Source: Callaeas wilsoni
Taxonomy: Eukaryota; Chordata; Aves; Passeriformes; Callaeidae
Reading direction: 5' to 3'
Length of the DNA: 64,000 nucleotides
Assembly: GCA_013398955.1 (NCBI GenBank)
Contig: VWPU01004598.1
Span: 83,186-147,185 of the forward strand
In this document: one piece after another, positions 50,664-63,737 of the stretch
Layout: each line of letters opens with the position of its first letter
Position numbering within the stretch: the stretch's first letter is position 1
The notes under the pieces: generated by a model
The model's input: the letters and a program-made list of their open reading frames with translations, nothing else
Database searches by the model: none
What the model was told of the DNA's origin: nothing
Made by a program: the position numbers and the translations under genes

Positions 50664-52705
50664 CCAAGATGACGCTTATTGATCCAGAAGTTGACCTACA
50701 AGGCAACCCTGGCTCCGATTTTTTTCGGCCAGAATATTTCTAAATACAAAAGACTAATATCTCGTGGGAAGCCCAAGCTAGCAAACAAATAAAAAATGGC
50801 TACCTGCCAAAAACTTGGTTCCAGTGAGTTGTTCAGCACTGCGCAAGAAAGCTGCGGTAGAAACAAGTGCGGTGCCAAGCACCGTGTGGGATTTACCTGC
50901 AATAATCCCAAAACTATTCCTTTTCCTTCCTGAAACCCTCTGCCCGGTTGTTTGCAAGTTTAACAGCATCAACAGCAAATGTCACAGGAGATTTTGTAGT
51001 AAAACACCATGTGATCGCTTAAGGGAAGACTACCATGAATACACACAAGGAAACCCAAATAAAGATCCAAAGGCAAACCTAAATCCAACATTTCTTGCCT
51101 TTGCAGTTTTAATGATTTTAATAGTGAAATTTCCTTTTTTGGTCTTTTTTTTCATACATGAAGTTCACTCATTTTATGACATTGCAGAGTTTTAACCAGA
51201 AATCTACGGCAATGAAGCAGAGCAAGAGCTAATTACATTAGATTGCAACAGAATAAAGTTAATTTCATGTGGAAAGGACCAGGCCATTAGGTAGATCTGC
51301 TGGGGACTCACACATGGTCAGAGAAAGTCCCTGTCCACCTTGCTTTCTGCTCCCTATACTACTCCTTACCACCTTCCCTGAAGGGAATCCATCTTCTCTC
51401 TGGAGCAGCACCTTCCCAGTGCTGGCAGTGATTTAACCAGTTAGCAGTGGTTGATGTTTCCCACGGGCACCACTCTCACGGACTCTCCCTGCCTCTCCAG
51501 ATTCAAAGTGCAGCACACACTGCCATGAGAGAACAGAAACAGCTTTGCACTGAGAAAGCACTGAGATGCTACCGATATTTCTATAACAATGTGAGAAAAG
51601 AAGTCGTTCTTAAATCATTAATTATCTCAGGCAAGCTTGAACGCAATTTCAGAACAGGCGGGTGGAAGGATGCCTTGAGTTACTGCACCCCTGCATCCAG
51701 AAACACAGCAATCCAAATCACTGTTACCTTCTCTACAGCACTGCTGGAAATACCAAACACCACTGGCCATTATTCCACCATTCAGTTCCGCCACTCTGTT
51801 TGGTTTCCTAAAATATTTACTGCCAAATTTTATTTACAGGTTAATTTCTTCATCATCAAATTTTAATTTTTTTTTCTTTATGTTCAAGAACAATTTCCAA
51901 GCTGGAAATAACAACCAAAATTCTGTCCACGCAGTTTATAACTGCTCACTTTCCAAACACAGCACTAGAAAATGCATTAAGAAGTACTTCATAAACTTCT
52001 GTCACTGCAGTAGGAAGTGACTGTAAATTATTACAGCTTTTCCAATTTAATGAGTATATTTAAATCTTGAAGCCATGGTGTTACTGTGTGCACTCAGCAC
52101 AGAGATTTAAAAAAAAAAAAGAGAAAAAAGAGAAGCATTTCACATTTACATTCACACCATGCAGAGTAACTGGTAAGCACTGATGTTTTTCAGATGAGCA
52201 TACATTACTTTGCCTGCCACATGAAGGCATTCTGTAATTTGTAAACTATTTTAAATTCTACTGGAATTCAAGTTTTCTGTTTTATTTAAACATCTTGAAA
52301 GAACTAATATACAATGCTAAAATTTTTGTTCACAGTCTTCAGTGCATCATACTGCACAATTTTTAATTCTCCCTATTCCCTGTGTAATCTGAAATTCTAG
52401 CATTTTCCACAACTACTCACTACTTATCTGTCACACAGCATGCTCAAAGCAGTGTTCAAGGAGTGTTAACTACTCTTGCTGAAGATTTTTTAACAAAGTC
52501 TGTATGAGAACGTATTTCCACAGCCTTCTCCAACTACAAGTGACAAAACCCTAACAATTAACAGTGCCCAAAGTCATAGGCAAAGAACATTTTCAGCATT
52601 TTAGTGGTATAGAAACAGATGCAAGAATAATAGATTGTGGCATGGCTGGGAACGGAAGCTCGGTATCTGATTTGGCTCTCTCATTTTGATTCGACTGGGA
52701 AGTGA

Positions 52706-52720
52706 GTGCCCCCTGGTGCA
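52706..52720 (-). promoter_or_regulatory. Predicted CTCF-type binding motif (strong match)
   Basis: The minus strand reads TGCACCAGGGGGCAC. Aligned to the vertebrate CTCF core (CCASYAGRKGGCRS) it matches at all but the first position. Occupancy cannot be judged from sequence. Confidence 0.5.
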
Positions 52721-55539
52721 GCCCATCTCACTGAAGTCTGGTAGGCATGAAACTGTCTACAGGACTTCCGAACAAAAAGAAATCGTCCGAGTATCTATTT
52801 CTGATTTAGATGTTCTTCTGTACCACAAGAAAAGTTAGATTTAAGAAATGAAAGGAAAATACTGAGAAAAGTTATTTTTAAATATTTCAAGAAACATTTT
52901 GCTCTACTTACAACAGTGTTTTACCAACTTTCAGTCATTCAGGAACTCATATGCACAAAAATGAAATGGTTCTAAAAAGAATGGTTGCTCATATATACTT
53001 GCCTGACAACCCCAGGCTGGTTATTAATAAAGCACACAAGAAAAGAGATTTCTTAAAACATGCGTGAGTTAAAATAAGCATGACACTTCATCATGCAAGC
53101 AGTTAAGACAAAATGCTGTGTGATTTATACAACTAAAAATAAGGACTTCAATTAGGTAACTCCCTAAAAAGTCAATATTAAAAAGCAGCATTTCAATATT
53201 TTGGTATAGGTTTAGCGATATGTTAATATGCTGATACAATACAGTTTACCAAATCTGACTGTTCAATTTCCCCTAACATTTTAGGAAAAGACTAAAGGTG
53301 AGAATTTACGCAATACATTGTCTGCAATGGATATTTAAACTATCGCTTATTATTTGTTATAAAATGCCTCAGACACTCTGATCTATTACCAAGCTGTAGA
53401 AATAGAACATTTGTATTTGAGTATCTTGCTATTACAGTGTTTTCTCCAGATTTTTCAAGTGCATTTCAATGTAAATACACGACAATGGTTTGATACCTTT
53501 AGGGGAACAAGTCTATTACAATTTTTGAAAGACACACAAGTTTACAGTAAGTAACGGCTATGTCAGGTTATTTTCTTTAGGTTCAGGACACAATAGTAAA
53601 ACACACTGTGATCAGGTGAGTTCAGGTAAATAATCCTCATTAAGCCTATTTTGAGAATTCCACAAAGAGCATAACATATCTTCCATGACCACATTTACAA
53701 TTTCAAGTGATTAGTCACCATTTTAACCATCAGTATTTAGAAGCAGTCCTGAAATACGAGTTGTTACGATTATCATAAAAGCTTAAAAGTCCTTACTATT
53801 TTAACAGCTCAAGCTGTTTTGGTATCTGTGTAAATACCTAGTCTCTCCCTGAATCTTGATGTTCCCTGGTACAGTGACCTCCTTGGGCTAATTCTGCATT
53901 GTTAGAAAATATTTTTCCTTCACTCAGTCTTAAAATGGCTCCATTTCAATTTCATCCCTTTCATCTCTTCAACCCTTTGCTTTTGTACTTAAAAAAATGC
54001 AAACAAGCAAACAACCCCCCCAAATAATAACCAAAAAAAGAGCTGCTTGGCCAATACTCCGTATCTTTCACCATTCTGGGTAGACTACTATTGCACCTCA
54101 ATGCACCTTCCCTAATGCTTGGACCAAAGAAAGAATCTCAGTCCAAAAATCAAATATATGTTTGTTTCCAAATTAAAAGAAATAAATAAACAAACCAAAA
54201 GAGAAGCCTTAAAATGAAGCTCATGCATTCCTGAAAAGGACATAGTTAAGAATATTCTGCATGATTTCTTGAAGTTACCCTGAGCTACCTCCCAGTTCCT
54301 TTCCCTCACTTTACATGGAAACTTTCCCATTCCTCTACTAATTAGTGACTCAAACTTTGCTCCAGTTTTGTTTGACATAGGGTAACCACAACTGGAAAAA
54401 GCAGAAACCAGCGATTTATATGGGATTATTCTATTTTCCTGCACTGTTCTCTTTTGTATTGCTACAGAATTTCAATACTATGGTTCCCTTTCACACAATG
54501 TTGCATGTTAAAATAGAAAGAAATTTTAAAAGCCTGGACTCAAAAATACAGAACTGTTCAGGGATGTGGAAGCTCATCATAGCCTTGGCTATTGTCATCA
54601 CCATGAGATGATGAAGTCCGAAATCCTGAAAGAAGCCAGAGAAACAAATACTGAAACAGCAGCACTGGACTTCAGAAGAGGTGTGTGTTGGCTTGTTCAG
54701 AGATGTGCTTGGCAGGATCATACAGGAGACTATTTTAAAGGGTAAATAGGCCCAGGAAATCTGTCTCTCTCTCCAAGGACTTCACACCAGCAGAATGAGG
54801 CATGTCAATGTGCAAGTTAAGCAAATGTGGATTAAAGCCAACATGAATGAACCAGAGACTCCTGACTTAGTTCAAAAAGGAAAAGGAGGTAAGCACAACG
54901 TGGAAAGGGAAACTTTATCGACAAGGTATATAGTGATATTGCTGTAGTGTACAGTGACGGAATTGGGAAATCCAAACCTCAGCCAGAGAATAAACTAGCA
55001 AAGGCAACAAGAAAGCCTTCTCTATGTGTACAGGCAGGAAAAGCAAACTATGAAATTGAAGGGAATGGCTGATAAACTGAAGGGCAGGCTTGCTGCTCAG
55101 ATAGACCCCACCATGCTGAAGAAAATGAGCTAACAGGATGCTGTGAAGGTCCACCAAAGCAGGCGCTAGGCCCCGCACCTGGAACAGAGCATCTACATGC
55201 ACTGGTTCAGTCCAGGGGCTGACTACTTGAGAGCAGCTTTGCAAAAAACCTGAGAGCTGAACATGAGTCAGCAACGTGTCCTGGCAGCAAAGGTGGCCAG
55301 GAGCACCTCAGGCTGCCTGAGCAAGAGGGCAGCCAGCAGGACAAGGGAACACGCCATTCTCCTCCAGCGAATGCTGATGAGAGCACATGCAGGCTACTGC
55401 GCTTACGAGGAGAAAGGCACGCGCACACTGCAGCAAGTCCACCAAACCAGGCAGGGGCCGTGGCAGATGAGAGACATGCCACACGTCATGCGACATGATG
55501 ACATGCGAGAAGCTGAGTGAAGCCACTTGCTCCATCCTA

Positions 55540-55860
55540 AGAACAGATGGAGAGATTTTACTGCTGTCTTCCAGCAGTTAATGGGAGGATACAGAGGGGA
55601 TGGTGCCAGGTTCTTCTCAGATGTGCACAGTAGAAGGACAAGAGGTAACAGGCATAAGCTACAAAAGGAGAAATTCCAACAACATATCCATAAAAGGAAA
55701 AAATTACTATGAGTGTAGACAAATGCTGGAACAAGTTGCCCAGAGAGACTGTGATATCTCCAGCCCCGCAGATAACCAAATCCTGAGCAACCTGATCTAA
55801 CCCGCCCTGAGGTCTGGGGTACTCAGTCTGGATGGTGGCCTGAAGTCCTCTGCAAAGAAA
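55540..55860 (+). mobile_element. Truncated CR1 LINE (3' part), diverged
   Basis: The plus strand carries the usual order of avian CR1 3'-end motifs: 'ccaggttcttctcagatgtg', 'aggacaagaggtaacaggca', a 'ctggaacaagttgcccagag' block and 'gagcaacctgatctaac'. Frameshifts and substitutions show it is old and inactive. The true 5' limit is unclear and weaker similarity may extend to the left. Confidence 0.85.
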
Positions 55861-55901
55861 ATTATTCTGCAAATTTATTCTACTGTTCTGTGACTAAAAG
55901 C

Positions 55902-55962
55902 AAAAATTCAAACAAACCCACAAAACAAACAAACAACCAACCTAAACACCAACACAAAAACA
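55902..55962. repeat. CAAA/CAAAC-type low-complexity tract
   Basis: A/C-rich simple sequence immediately to the right of the CR1 copy, with repeated caaac units. Confidence 0.6.
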
Positions 55963-56816
55963 TATTCACAACATGTATGTCCTGAATTTCAAGCATTTTT
56001 TGGATCTTTACTTCAACAATAGAAATCCTATCACGCACCAAAAGATAAAAAGTTATTTTAAATGCCACACATTTTCTTGTGAGATTCCTTTCATAAAATA
56101 AACTACAAGCAAAACACATTAGCTTGAATTATACGAAAATATTGACTTTAATCAATAGGAAACAGGTACAAGACAGTCTCTACTATCAAAACTGCAAGCA
56201 CAGCAAAGGGTACCTTCTAATGACAGCAAAAAGTATGAGATTAAAAAAAGAAACTGAAAACAAAATAAGAGTTATAATTTACTTCAAGAAACTCAACCAG
56301 TGTAAAAATGTAAGCAGAATTACTACTCCAATATAATTCAAATTTCTAAACTGCACCCAGCTCAGAAGCACTCGCTTTATTCATCTTTCTAGGCACCCAC
56401 ATGACAAAAGCACACCAAAAATAAACTATTTTTAGAAATAAAAAGAACTAAGAATGTAAGACTGTGAGAGTCAATGACAGTATGAAAATTCTTAGTGATA
56501 AAGTAATATAATGCTCTAAGTGGACTGCATTTTCACACTTTTGAGATTTCTTTGGAATTTTGTGCATTTGATTAATTCTGTCTGTATAGTGAGGCAGTGC
56601 TAATTTATGCCTTCCTACGGGGATGACGGCTGTCTGTGCCAGCACCACAAACTCAATCAAGAAACTCTAGAGCTAAAACCTAACAGGCTACACTCTCTTA
56701 ACTCAGAATTGCAAATTCATGTTTTATTCATAAAAGTATATACCTACACACCAGCTTTTCAAATGCATTCTTTTGTCATTTAACATTTTTCTTATCGAAA
56801 AAATTACATATCTTAC

Positions 56817-56928
56817 CTTTAGGTCACTTCCTGGCAAAGTACCTATGCCATCCTTCCAGTCCATTGCACTAAATACATCAAACTCTTGACCATTTCCACT
56901 AGAGGCAGATTCATTCATGATGCATGTA
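56817..56928 (-). CDS. L3MBTL3: L3MBTL3 exon 2: start codon and residues 1-34
   Basis: The start ATG is at 56918-56916, with A at -3. Ten bases of 5'UTR precede it after an acceptor formed by a run of about 15 T then AG. The protein starts MNESASSGNGQEFDVFSAMD, matching the conserved L3MBTL3 N-terminus in sequence and length. The exon ends on an AAG codon before a GTAAGA donor, phase 0. The N-terminal region of L3MBTL proteins carries no enzymatic domain. A four-codon upstream frame overlaps this start (see findings). Confidence 0.95.
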
Positions 56929-56957
56929 CTAAAAAAAAAAAAAAAGGAAAAAAGAAA
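56929..56957. repeat. Poly-T (minus) homopolymer serving as the 3' splice-site tract of exon 2
   Basis: On the plus strand, an A run of about 15 bases, then AAGG/AAAAG-type A-rich sequence directly abuts the start-codon exon. Read on the minus strand it is the polypyrimidine tract of that exon's acceptor. Confidence 0.75.
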
Positions 56958-58226
56958 AAAAATTATCTGAAAATTCTGGAAGTGGTTTAATGCTTATATC
57001 ACTAGATATTTCTTCTAATGCATTTCACAGATTTTTATCAAATGCTTCCCTCTGCACTCTGGCAATGTGGACAACTGATGACAAGGGTGATAATATACAT
57101 GATGTAATAAAAGTAAGGGGAAATCTTTCTAGAACTTTGAAAATAATACCTGTTTCACACACTGGAAGGCAATGAGGCTGTACTGGAGAGAAAAGAAAAA
57201 TTTAAAACTGCAAATAAATTGACATGAGGAAAACATTTCAAGTACACTTAAAAACATCTGTTCTGGGAAATGCAAGACATGAGTGCATGCCTCTAATAAA
57301 TGCATTAAGCTCTGATTAACAGAACTGCATTTCCTTAATACTGGATAACATGCTGATGTGAATGCTTCACCCAAGTTCAAATGAAAACTTCAAAATTAAT
57401 TTGAAATTGTCAGTTTCCTGGTCTGACTCAGGACACTTGAATATTCTTTATCTGTTTCCATACAGTTTCACTAAATTTTGAATTGCATTTGTTAAAACTT
57501 ATTTTCATGTAGAGAAGCACCTATACATCAGAGAAACCTACTGCTTTGCAAGACTTGACTTTACTGGATCCCTCTGTTTCAGAACAGTGAATGGAGAGAA
57601 GATAATATTTATCTTCAGAAATAGTGCATCTGGACATCCCTTTCTGTGGCAAAAAATTTGCACAATCAACAGAAGTACATCACAGTTGCCTCTGACCCCT
57701 GGCTTCGGCTCACCACTTGCCACTGCCACAAACACACCATCAGCTGCACTGAACAGCAAGTGCTTCTAGCAGACAGTTGTGAGCTCCACCAACTTCTTCC
57801 TTTCCACTTCTCACAAACCCAGCAATCTTTAAATCTGTGGCCTGGCACCTAATTTACTATTTGTTCAATGTGGAATCTGACTTATTAATTTTGTTTCTGA
57901 AGAACTGCTGCACTACGCCTAGCAGCTGAAATAATTTGTGGCAAAATTAGCTGTCACTGTTTGTGAACTATTAGCAAAATCTCACCACTTTTGAAATTTG
58001 CACTTTCTGAACTTTTTGGAATGTAAACTCTCTGAACTTTTAAACGAACACTTTCTAAGCCTCATACCCCATCTGGAAACGGCAAACTTTTGCTGCTAGT
58101 ATCAGTATTTGAAATTCAAATAGATAGAGAACTTCCTCAGACCTTAACCGTTTTCTAAAATCTAATTTCTAAGTTAGGTCCCACTCTGAATCTGCAAATA
58201 CCCTCTGGAGATCTTGACTTTTCACA

Positions 58227-58277
58227 AAAAAAACCCCAAAAAACAAACAAAACAAAAAACCACCCAACAAACCAAAA
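58227..58277. repeat. A/C-rich low-complexity tract
   Basis: Runs of A broken by short C blocks and CAAA-type units. No flanking repeat body is recognised, so it is called simple low-complexity sequence. Confidence 0.7.
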
Positions 58278-61200
58278 GGTGCTATTTGTTCACTCTGGTA
58301 GTAGAAAAAGATGCAAACCAAGCAGAAGTAAACTCAGGTCATCTAGAAGCTTTTTATTGAAAGTTTGAGGAGAAAAACACTTTGTAAACTTTGTTGCATG
58401 AAAAACAATCAATGTATTCATCAGAAAAATAGTATCAATCACTGTAACATCACCACTTAAGACACATACTAGTCTGGTTTGGGGTACACAATGTAAACTT
58501 CCTTTAATTTCTCCTTGGTTTCCTCTTCATTTCTAGCAGAAGTCTTTAAAATCCTGAGCAACACCTCACTCCACTCCACTTTCATTACACTACAGCAACT
58601 ACGCAGTATCAACAAGATAACAGGAGCTGGACCTCAGTCAGTATCCACTGCTAAGAGGAAAAGCATTTGCATTCCCCTTCATTTCATACGGCAGGCAGGG
58701 TTCACAGAAAGCTCTTTGAGAAAACTTCATGTTTTTCACATGACAAGTTTGAAGTAAGAGAACCACATCATTTAATGAGTCTTCCCTACCTTTAGGTAAT
58801 TCTCTGTGAGAAAGTACTAAAAATCATAACAACAATGTACAAAAATTCATTTTAAAAAACATCAATAAATCTAAACAAATTCAGTGCAAACTGAGGAACT
58901 ACCCAAAGTCATAGATATCATCATCTTTTAAAATCACTCCCAGACAAAATCTACCACCCAGCCTCAGGGGAAGCTCCTGCAGTACAACTTGGGGTCTCTG
59001 CTTGATCTGAGTACCAAGTACCACTGCAAACCAGTTCAAGCAGGGTTGACTGAACTGAACTGCAGCACAGTGGCAGAGGCACAGGCCTTCCCTGAAGAAC
59101 ACAAGACCCAGGCTGCTAAGGAGTAGCTGAAAAATTGGATCTCTTCAGATACCTGTGCAGTTTTAAGGACACAAAACATGCTGGTTCAAGCACATTGGTG
59201 GAACAAGCTCCCCAAGATTAGCCTGGCTAAGCAAACACAAACCTGTGTTCTGCATTAACTGAAGTCTCTAAGCAATCTTGAATTATCATCCTATTTAGAG
59301 GACACTTCACTCAACCCTCCTGTGGTTTATTACTGAAAACATGCTCCATTGACTTCTGCAGAAGGTATGACAGAAGTCGGGAAAAGATTTGGAAGGCTGT
59401 GGAGAAATGCTTCCTCGCAGCAGCTGCTGTACCACAGAGCGAGGAGCATCGGACGGGACAGCTGCTCCATCAGATGCTGTCATCTCCTGTAGAGCCACTC
59501 TCATTGCAGACACGAAAATTACATGGGGGTGGGAAACTGAACAAGTCTAGCCTACTTAGGCGGGGAGTAAACCATGACTGGTAATGAAAAATTGGTAACT
59601 GCAATGTTCAGGGCATACTTGTCTCAAGAAAACATACGAATTCTGACTTGATTTCACCTAAGAAACTTTCCTCAGGTAACAAACAGCAATAACGATAGAT
59701 TCTAAAGATGTCTAAAGACATTCATAGTTGCTTTCCTTTTGAAATTAACTCAACGTCAAAGGCACAACCTGCATACGTTTCACATTCTGCAGCCTTCAGA
59801 AGTGTTCCTGGTGGGGATGAAAGGGTCACAGGGCAATGCAGATAGAAATTAATTTACAAAAAGGAATCACTTTTAACAAAATATCTGTCTCCAGCTTCGC
59901 TGAGTTTGAACAGATTAAAGAGAGGCCTATATCCCTCTACTAATGATAGTAAGAAAGGAGATACAGACCAATAAAATTGTTACAGCAATGAGGTACTAAA
60001 AAGGGATGAAATCACTGCAATATTTACATCTAAATCTCACAACAAAGCAAACTAAAGAATGTCTTACCTACTAATTTAATTTTTTGTTTTTAGGGCTCTG
60101 ATATAGTCCTTTGAACTAGTATAACTCCTTCTATAATGATTTAGTCTGCTATCATTTCTGCTGCTGCACTGCCAGAAAAGTAGTAAAAATACTAGATGAA
60201 GAAGGAGCCTGTCAGTGAATGCCATCTGATGTGAAGGAAAGGACATAATAGTAAGAACTTGGAGCAGTCATCTTCCAAAAGCACTTCCAAAATCTGCCTT
60301 TAGGGATGTAAGGGTATCTCAGTCCTCACAGTGACAAGAGAAGTGTGCTGCATATTAATATTTCAACATTTACTTTTTTTCAGACATATGTAATAAAGTC
60401 ATTAAAATAAACGAGTATAAGACTAAGACACATCCTTTAGAAAAACCTTCATTTTTACCAACTGGTTCAACAATAAATGAATACCTCACAGAGGAGATAC
60501 TTACTGAGAATAATGGCACTAAAAATTAGATAGTTTCATTTGGTGAGGGACTGTTAAAAGACATAAAGCAAAGAAGCGGGACAGAATATGCCAATTAGAC
60601 TTACAAGCAGTTTTTGAAGTAATTATAGGGTTATGTGCTGAATATATCAGAAAGTAGTAATAGGAGTCTTTCTTCCAGTCAGTGCTTTAAAAAACTACCT
60701 GACCCCTACCCAAATTTTTAAAATCTAAGATGTTGTGAAATGCCTGTATGATTTCTAACCAGTGGGGTCAGCTCAATATTGGTCACTGGGCAGCAGAGAG
60801 AGAGCAGTAAAGCCACCAGCCATCATTGCCAGACTGGCATAACATGTCTACAATAATTTGTCTTTTCTTCTTACGCGTTTCTGTGTATTTTTATTTGTAC
60901 TTTTGAGGATTTCTGTAGCTGCCATGACAAGACAGCCTAGCAGATTTGCCCCATACTGATCCTCTGCCCAGCTGACAGCTCCTATGAGGAGATGCAAAAC
61001 TGGGAACACAGAGCTAGGGGAGGTCACAGCAAGAGACACCAAGAGCGAGTTCCAAGGGAAAAAGAGATCCCAAGAGAGATGATATCCTTCTGCAGGCAAG
61101 CCATGGTCCCTCTTCCCCACTGTACTGGGTGACACCAGCACTGATGGATGCTCAGAAACAAAGGCAACAGGTTAGTGTTTTTGTCCTAATATTGTATACA

Positions 61201-63737
61201 TTTACTTTGGACATCTGCAAGGCTGCCTGGTGTAACATCCATGAGCTAAAAGGACACATTTTCCCATACCCAGTAAATCAGGAAAACAAAGTGGATCTGA
61301 AGGGAACAATCAAGTGTACCAGAGCTGCAAATACACCAACTTTTAGACACCAGGGACATGTGGATACTCAGATTAGTTTTATTTAACATGTAAGAATGTG
61401 AATATTACCAGCACTGACTTGTTACACTCCCAAAGCCACATGAAGCAGAAGTACCCCTTGCAGTGTAAGCTCCCTATATCTGACAACAGTATTAAGTTTG
61501 AGCTCCATGACAGCAAAAGCAAACCCAACTGAGTGTAAACCCACTGGGGTGAGCCCTGCTTTTCTTTTCACAGTGCTCTCTTTGAGCTGGGCACACCCCA
61601 CAGTTGCCTCTTTCTCACCCTTCATATTTTTGCACCAGACTCTTAAAGAAAAACAACCACAACAGGAACAGTGCAGGAAATGGTAAAATTCTTTGATGCT
61701 ACCCACCATATTTTAATAAGTGTTTTTTCTTGTACCTGTTTAAAGGTCTAATTATTTTAATATTTCATTAAATATTGTTTGGAAACTACTTTACTAGTTC
61801 TGCCATGTTTCTATTCTCTGTGTTGAAAAGTTGTTTGAGTAAATGTCACTATTTCGCCTGTTCCTCATGAAGTTTATGACAAGCAAGGTATTTTAAAGAC
61901 AAGATACATAGCTTTTATATGTATTCACAAAGGGACACAGCTTAAAATTCTTTGCCACAGATTGTTTGTAACAGAAGCAATAACACAAACAGACCAGAGT
62001 TCCTATTGATGACGTCCCCTTAGCATTATTTACTCTTACCTGCTGCTACTCTTCTGACTACTAGATGCTTCAGGGCTACTGTGTTTGCTCTTGCTTACCA
62101 ATATTTTGGCTCTAAAACTTTTCCCCTCACACGAAGAATCTGGCCACAAAAGCATTAAAAAATACTGCGAAGCCTGGGTCTGCACCAGTGCTTACAGGAG
62201 GTTCACGCTGTCCTCATCCAAGTCTGGTCTCTGCCAGCAAGGCAACACAGTTATTGCTGCGCCATTGCTAGAGACTGGGTAACAATTACAGCCTTCATCT
62301 ACTGCCTCATTTTCAAATATCCACAAGACACTATAACAACAATAGTTGCCCAATACCAAAGCTATTCTGTCATCTAATGAAACTTACCACTGACAGCCTT
62401 TCCTTGTTTATAAACAGCCTGTACCTCGCACCAGAAAAGTATTTCCTCTGCAAAGCTTTCATGGCTCCCTTATTTCTGTTATTGTCTGTGCAGGCCTGAG
62501 TGGAGATTGAACCTACTCAGACAGTAAGAGTTGCATACAACGACTTTGAAATCCTATGTCTTAAATTCTCTTAATTGCTTGAACCAGGCACAGAAAGTTA
62601 CAAAAAACTTGTCTTCATTTGTTCCTCCTTTCTTCCCCTATGCAGACATTGCCTGCACCAAATCTTCACACCTCCTATCACCTGACCTGTTTCAAATTGT
62701 TATTTCCTACCCAAAGTTAATTCAACATACATCTGAGCATCCCTTTAGTCTGACTCATGACCTCCTCATCTGCCGGTTATTACCAGCTTCCATAAGCTCT
62801 GCTGTTCATAAACAATTAGTTCACCTTTTCTAGCTCCTAAACACACTCAGCAGGTTACTGCATTTATAGACTTTCCCTTCTCCCCCATTCATAAAGAGCT
62901 GCTGGCATACCCCATTGTGATGAGCGGTCCTACTACTGGAGCATTAACAAGCTATGACTACACACATGCTATCACTTTCCTCAGTAAGCCTCATGCCAGC
63001 TCATCACTGATTCCTCACACCCATCACTCACAATCCATCATCCTTCTTACCAGCAGTATTTTAAAACAGATGAGAGTAAATTGAACAGCCCACAAAAACT
63101 CAACCATCTCTCTTCACAGAACAGGTGATGCCAAACAAAACTCAACAAGTTAGAAGAAAAGGAGTCACCAGAAGTTATTGAAACTTCTAAAAAAACACGG
63201 TAAACTGAAGGTGAAATATACACCACAAACGAAACCAGAGTTTATTACAATTGCCCATCTGACAACAAACACCATCCAAGAAGATTGTTTCAGCCACCTT
63301 CATTAGAGCACCAGCTCATGAAACCAACTGAACCACAGCTGAAGCTGCTGAAGTCTCACTGGGAAAAAACACCTACCCGGCACCACCTGGATAAAAGTGG
63401 AAAGCTCTGCTGCCTTCAGCCACTACTTTCAGGGAGTTTCTCTACAGATGTTTATCACATAGACTTCTGGGAATGTGTAACTTTCTTGGTAAAAAGCATC
63501 AGTTTCTAAACCACTTTCAATTGCACTACAAAAACTGTGTTACAATCCTGAGCACAGACTATTTCCTAAAATGACATAGGCTGAACTTTTTATATCATGA
63601 GCTTTATTTATGTTCACCACCTGATTTTTAGCACCCACGACTGAGCATCCATTCATGAGTAGAAACAGCAAAAATGATCGCTCCAGTGCCACTCAACTAT
63701 ACGGAAGAAATAAAGAAAATAGAACAAAACTAAAAAC

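Larger units (their letters stand above)
44106..56816 (-). other. Intron 2 of L3MBTL3 (12.7 kb)
   Basis: Long intron between the start-codon exon and exon 3. It holds a degraded CR1 copy (55.5-55.9 kb), an A-rich CAAA tract (55.9 kb), a MIR-like SINE (50.6 kb), three CTCF-like motifs (52.7, 49.45 and 48.9 kb), a 32-bp tandem duplication and a GC-rich block (45.5-46.55 kb). No exon of a known gene is seen. Confidence 0.85.
56929..63737 (-). other. First intron(s) of L3MBTL3, possibly with unrecognised 5'UTR exons
   Basis: AT-rich intronic DNA between the CpG island and the start-codon exon. It holds an A/C-rich low-complexity tract at 58.2 kb and only short chance reading frames. One near-ideal minus-strand donor (CAG followed by GTAAGAGT) stands at 62040/62039 and could mark a 5' non-coding exon. 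I see no recognisable coding sequence or intact transposon. Confidence 0.6.

Noticed and set aside
53845..53960. Possible old L3/CR1-like fragment on the minus strand
   Set aside because: Only loose similarity ('ggaggtcactgtaccaggga'); too weak to call without a repeat-library search.
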